A DNA stretch of 64,000 bases from Escarpia spicata (lineage: Eukaryota > Annelida > Polychaeta > Sabellida > Siboglinidae), in contig OZ023214.1 in assembly GCA_963995525.1 (NCBI GenBank), positions 38,014,309-38,078,308 of the forward strand, given 5' to 3'. The stretch's first letter is position 1; the number at the start of each line of letters is the position of its first letter. Below the pieces are notes generated by a model. That model searched no databases. It had not been told where the DNA came from and saw only the letters and a list, made by a program, of their open reading frames with translations. The position numbers and the translations under genes were made by a program. Shown piece after piece: positions 63,683 to 64,000 of this stretch.

Positions 63683-64000
63683 CTGCAGCGGAAAATAGAA
63701 CCAAGTTTTACAATTGACATACAACCGTGGTTATTAGTAATGAACGGTGCGTTATCTAGGCAGAACAAACGACTTGGCCACATGCTCGACATCTGCAGCG
63801 CAACAGATCACTATCTCAGTGTTGAATCTCCATTGCTAACAGTATCTTAGTTATTAATTCTGTTTGACTCGACGAGTACCTTTGTTGCTCGAGAACCAGA
63901 GCTTTTGGGCGTTATCACTATTGCCACATAAACAATAAGCGACGTTTACCAACAACAGTTTGTGACATTTTCTCGTAGCAAACGAAGCCAGGTTTCTGCC
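63683..64000 (-). other. intron 3 of copy G (incomplete)
   Basis: Non-coding sequence on the upstream side of exon 4. Exon 3, expected within about 300-500 bp, has not been reached at the window edge. Confidence 0.6.

Overview
The window is animal genomic DNA: intron-rich, roughly 35-40% GC, with long microsatellites and several non-LTR and Penelope-like retroelements. Its functional theme is a tandem cluster of hemerythrin genes, the non-haem di-iron oxygen carriers. Their presence points to an annelid/sipunculan-like worm, with brachiopod or priapulid as alternatives. The family C-terminus (LVxHIKGIDFKYKGKL) looks most annelid/sipunculan-like to me, but the species cannot be named from sequence alone.

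Seven hemerythrin loci are visible and share one architecture: exons of 54, 129, 128 and 52 nt, with phase-0 introns after exons 1 and 2 and a TGG codon split across intron 3. On the plus strand they are A (3405, only exon 3 left), B (15781-17425, intact, 120 aa), C (34371-34944, exons 3-4 only), D (38658-41357, open but heavily altered, 127 aa) and E (43814-45310, intact, 120 aa). On the minus strand they are F (56991 down to 55473, a clear pseudogene) and G (exon 4 at 63631-63682, running off the right edge). B and E are the credible working genes. They have TATATAAA boxes, near-identical 5' leaders and all seven iron ligands.

The duplicated unit is larger than the gene. Upstream of A, B and C lie recurring blocks, and every plus-strand unit carries its own CA/TG-rich tandem array 1-2 kb before the gene. 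In front of B this array has grown into a 39-bp minisatellite and become part of a large inverted repeat (6730-11818 against 12902-14973). The right arm of that repeat is bounded by a 49-bp direct repeat. A foldback element with CTCGAGATCTCGA-type motifs sits at the outer end of the left arm. Between E and F is a 6-kb minisatellite of 41-bp and 15-bp units with higher-order structure.

Retroelements have shaped the cluster. A nearly complete LINE (18.8-23.6 kb, minus strand, coiled-coil ORF1 plus APE-RT ORF2 with three defects) lies between B and C. Next to it are an exon resembling the start of a P2X7-like-domain protein and a THAP-domain gene broken by two stop codons. A 5'-truncated Penelope-like element interrupts intron 2 of C and a LINE tail interrupts intron 2 of D, with junctions at almost the same homologous position. 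Smaller LINE or Penelope fragments are at 4.2, 54.2 and 59.9 kb. The rest is non-coding DNA in which I see no gene.
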